Below, one piece after another: positions 61,611 through 64,000 of a stretch of DNA of 64,000 nt (position 1 is the first letter of the stretch; each line of letters begins with the position of its first letter). Origin of the DNA: Lycocorax pyrrhopterus obiensis (taxonomy: Eukaryota > Chordata > Aves > Passeriformes > Paradisaeidae); the NCBI GenBank assembly GCA_014706295.1, contig JACSVZ010000007.1, forward strand, positions 53,396,975 through 53,460,974. The letters are read 5' to 3'. The notes below the pieces were generated by a model. The model had not been told where the DNA came from. It ran no database searches and worked only from the letters and a program-made list of their open reading frames with translations. The position numbers and the translations under genes were made by a program.

Positions 61611-61757
61611 AACTGGCAACAGATCACATGTCAGGCTCCTGGTTTTATGCCCTGGTTTCATATCAATGTCAGCTGAAGTGTTTAAAAGCAGCCAGACTCA
61701 TAAGCCTAATCCCCAAATGAATGTTTGTATGTGACCATTTCCCCATTGTTAAACTTT
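61611..61757 (+). repeat. Copy A of an unnamed dispersed repeat
   Basis: It shares its layout with 63613-63780 in the same orientation: aactggcaacagat, then ggttttatgccctggttt, then a 'tgaatgtttgtatgtgacca' block. By eye about three quarters of positions agree over the first 75 bp. I cannot name the family; an old LTR or DNA-transposon piece is possible. Confidence 0.65.
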
Positions 61758-63612
61758 TGTACCAACAGCTGATTTACAAGTCTGACACTTACTCAGACAT
61801 ATGCTTTGGCATTCTGCAGGCTTCCTGAGACTCATGCTCTCCAATACTGGTTGTTGACCTCTCCTTCAAATTCAGGACATTGATGGATCTTCACAATGGA
61901 CAAACCACTCTGGACCTACATGGTCGTGAAAACTCTAGTCATGCCCCTGTTGGAGTTCACAGCAATGCATTCTTTCACTGAGAAATTATAGTCTCTTGAG
62001 ACCAAACCTTTTGCAGGTACTTACCAGTTCTTATGGAGTTCTTACCTGGGGAAGAGTCTCATGCCTAGGATGAAACACATCAAAGAGCAAGAAAACTGCC
62101 ACCCCTCCTAGATAACCATCCTGTGCTCAAGACACTGACTGGTGGCACAGGAGTCCAGATTTCAAGTTTCTGTTCTGCAAGATGTCAGAATCCTGAATTC
62201 TAGGCAAGCTTTCTGGCCACCAAAATATCAAGCTATTATTGTATTCTGTATCTCCTGTTGGACCTGTTCCATTTTGTATAAATAAATAAATAACCGTTAA
62301 TTGAACAAGGGCTTGAACTCAGACTGCCCATCGAACTATTGCATTGGTCTTTCCCCAGGTCAGTGAACAGGTAACTGTTTATGTGAAGCTGGCAAGTTGC
62401 AGAGCAACAGAGGCAGCTGAGGAGGTCCCAAAAACGCAAGGGAAAAGAAAGAAAACCACTTGGTAAAGTCATTTACTAGAGTATGAAACACCTGGTTTTC
62501 AGTCCTTGACCTGAATGAGGAAGAACAAGGACTACTAGCTGTTCTAGGAGAGGCTTTGTCAAATCATCTCAAAGGTCATAATTCCACCAAATTTATTGAG
62601 TCTCTCTTTGAGTGATCTGAGGCTTCCGAGTAGGATTTGTTTGGGGTTTGGCTCTGAAATGTGTATTTTGTGGGGTGCAGTTCTCTTTCAAGACACTTCT
62701 TTCTCAACACAGAGCATATTGATACACAGAATATGGACCGTAATTCACAACACTGTACAATATAGAGGAAGAGAATGGTGGCAATTTTATTAATTTGAAG
62801 TTTTCCACTTGACCATTTTAAAGTCATACTTTTTTTCTTTCTAAATTAAAAAAAAAAAACCTTTAGCTAAATGATCCTCTAACAAACCCCTTGCATTAGA
62901 ATGAAGGTGCTAAGTATATTTAGCATCACAATATCTTTATTCTTAAAGTTTCTGGAACATCTGCCCGAGACATTAAAAAGGACCTCACTGTTCCAGTTCC
63001 AAGTAGAGTGATTTCTTCATCTAACACTCTTCCCAGTTTTGCTGGCATTTTTCAAATGAAGGTTTAGTCTACTACTTACACACTATTTTCACATGGCAAA
63101 TATGACTTTTAGTCATATTAGTCATACAGAAAGATAACTGAAAGCAATAGGGAAAATTCAGTGATTAGTGTAACTTTGCCATAAAAGATCATAAAAACGG
63201 TAAGGCAAGGACTGGAGAGGTTGAGTCCTAATCCTCTTACCTCACTGCTAGATAATATACTGCAATAACTTTAATATTTGCATTTCATGGTCAAAAATAT
63301 TTTTTCAAGCATCTCTTTGATAAGGAACTTGGATTAAGTTCTTTGATTAGGAACTAAAATCCATGTTTTAGTCAGATTCACCTCTCTATAAGCATATCAA
63401 CAAATCAGTATTTCTGTAGACGTAAGAGTCCGCTTTTTCTTTAATGCCATATAATCATTCTCATAAGCACTTGCATAAATTCAGTTAAGAGTTAACCAAC
63501 TAAAATATATAAATATGCGTGAGGTTTTATAAAGAACTACAACTTCAAAAGGAGTTGGTTTAGGGGTCATGACCCCATTTTTTGCAATAACTTATGCATC
63601 ATGAGCTTACGT
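61758..63612. other. Non-coding DNA between the two related repeats
   Basis: A (TAAA)n run lies at about 62277-62293 and A-rich sequence near 62848-62860. No retroviral or transposase frame is seen between the two repeat copies. Confidence 0.55.
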
Positions 63613-63780
63613 AATTGGCAGCAGATAACATATCACACTCTCAGTTTTATGTCCTTGGTTTGACAACAGTGTCAATTGAAGTATTTGTTAACTGCAGAAC
63701 AAATGCAGCCTCATAGATGAAAATGTTTTCTTTCCAAAACTAATGTTTGTAGCAAAACATTCCCCCTTTATTGTTCTTTT
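63613..63780 (+). repeat. Copy B of an unnamed dispersed repeat
   Basis: It is the partner of 61611-61757: aattggcagcagat, then agttttatgtccttggttt, then 'ctaatgtttgtagcaaaaca'. It is about 20 bp longer because of small insertions. The remaining 220 bp of the window are AT-rich and show nothing recognisable. Confidence 0.65.
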
Positions 63781-64000
63781 TCAACATTACTCAATTCAGT
63801 ATCAGAAATGGATAGGGGTATACACATAATTTTGGACATCAAGAACATATTTCTGAATATTATTTATCCTAGCAAAAAGGAAATACCTGACAAAGAAAAG
63901 TATATCTTTTTCTAAATAAAATATCATCAGAAATCACAAAAGAACACATATGAAATGGCCTTGGATCTCTAAATCTTTGTTATCTTTAGAGCAGGAATCA

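Noticed and set aside
62305..62345. Possible MIR fragment (gggcttgaactcagactgcc)
   Set aside because: The match is limited to about 20 bp, with no supporting flanking blocks.
1..64000. CRISPR arrays, operons, bacterial promoters or terminators
   Set aside because: The window is vertebrate DNA; no spaced repeat array or compact gene order is present.

Overview
The window looks like a piece of a bird chromosome. Three copies of the CR1 LINE begin with the reverse complement of the family's ATTCTATG-type 3' end. The sequences that follow, at 2563-2920 and 52891-53620, read like avian CR1. Around them lie much older amniote repeats (MIR-type SINEs and ancient CR1/L3-type LINEs). There is no Alu, B1 or L1, few repeats overall, and no bacterial-style gene packing. 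Species cannot be fixed from this sequence.

I found no protein-coding gene that I can support. No frame shows a recognisable protein domain except a decayed CR1 reverse-transcriptase-gene tail on the minus strand at 53157-53525. The longer open frames at 9.9-13.9 kb come from the low stop-codon frequency of GC-rich DNA.

Layout. 1-9.9 kb: AT-rich non-coding DNA with two CR1 3' ends. 9.99-14.06 kb: a broad CpG island, the functional centre of the window. It holds two strong splice-donor sequences pointing away from each other (minus strand, exon end 10357; plus strand, exon end 10901), as expected of a bidirectional promoter with two first exons. It also has G-quadruplex-capable tracts and an AT-rich block of homeodomain-type motifs near 11.93-12.24 kb. 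14.6-31.4 kb: non-coding DNA with old repeat fossils (MIR, a roughly 1 kb ancient CR1/L3, several pieces of an old amniote repeat) and a 20-bp x3 minisatellite. 31-52.9 kb: mostly unique non-coding DNA with a 55-bp tandem duplication, another ancient CR1 at 42.0-42.6 kb and a small CpG cluster at 39.7 kb. 52.9-53.6 kb: the longest avian CR1. 54.96-55.17 kb: a possible exon. 57-64 kb: a MIR, an AT-rich cruciform sequence and a pair of related, diverged repeats 2 kb apart.

The simplest reading is the promoter end of one or two genes, possibly developmental regulators or long non-coding RNAs, inside a large intergenic or intronic region. No previously undescribed system is evident; the most useful leads are the divergent promoter and the candidate exon.
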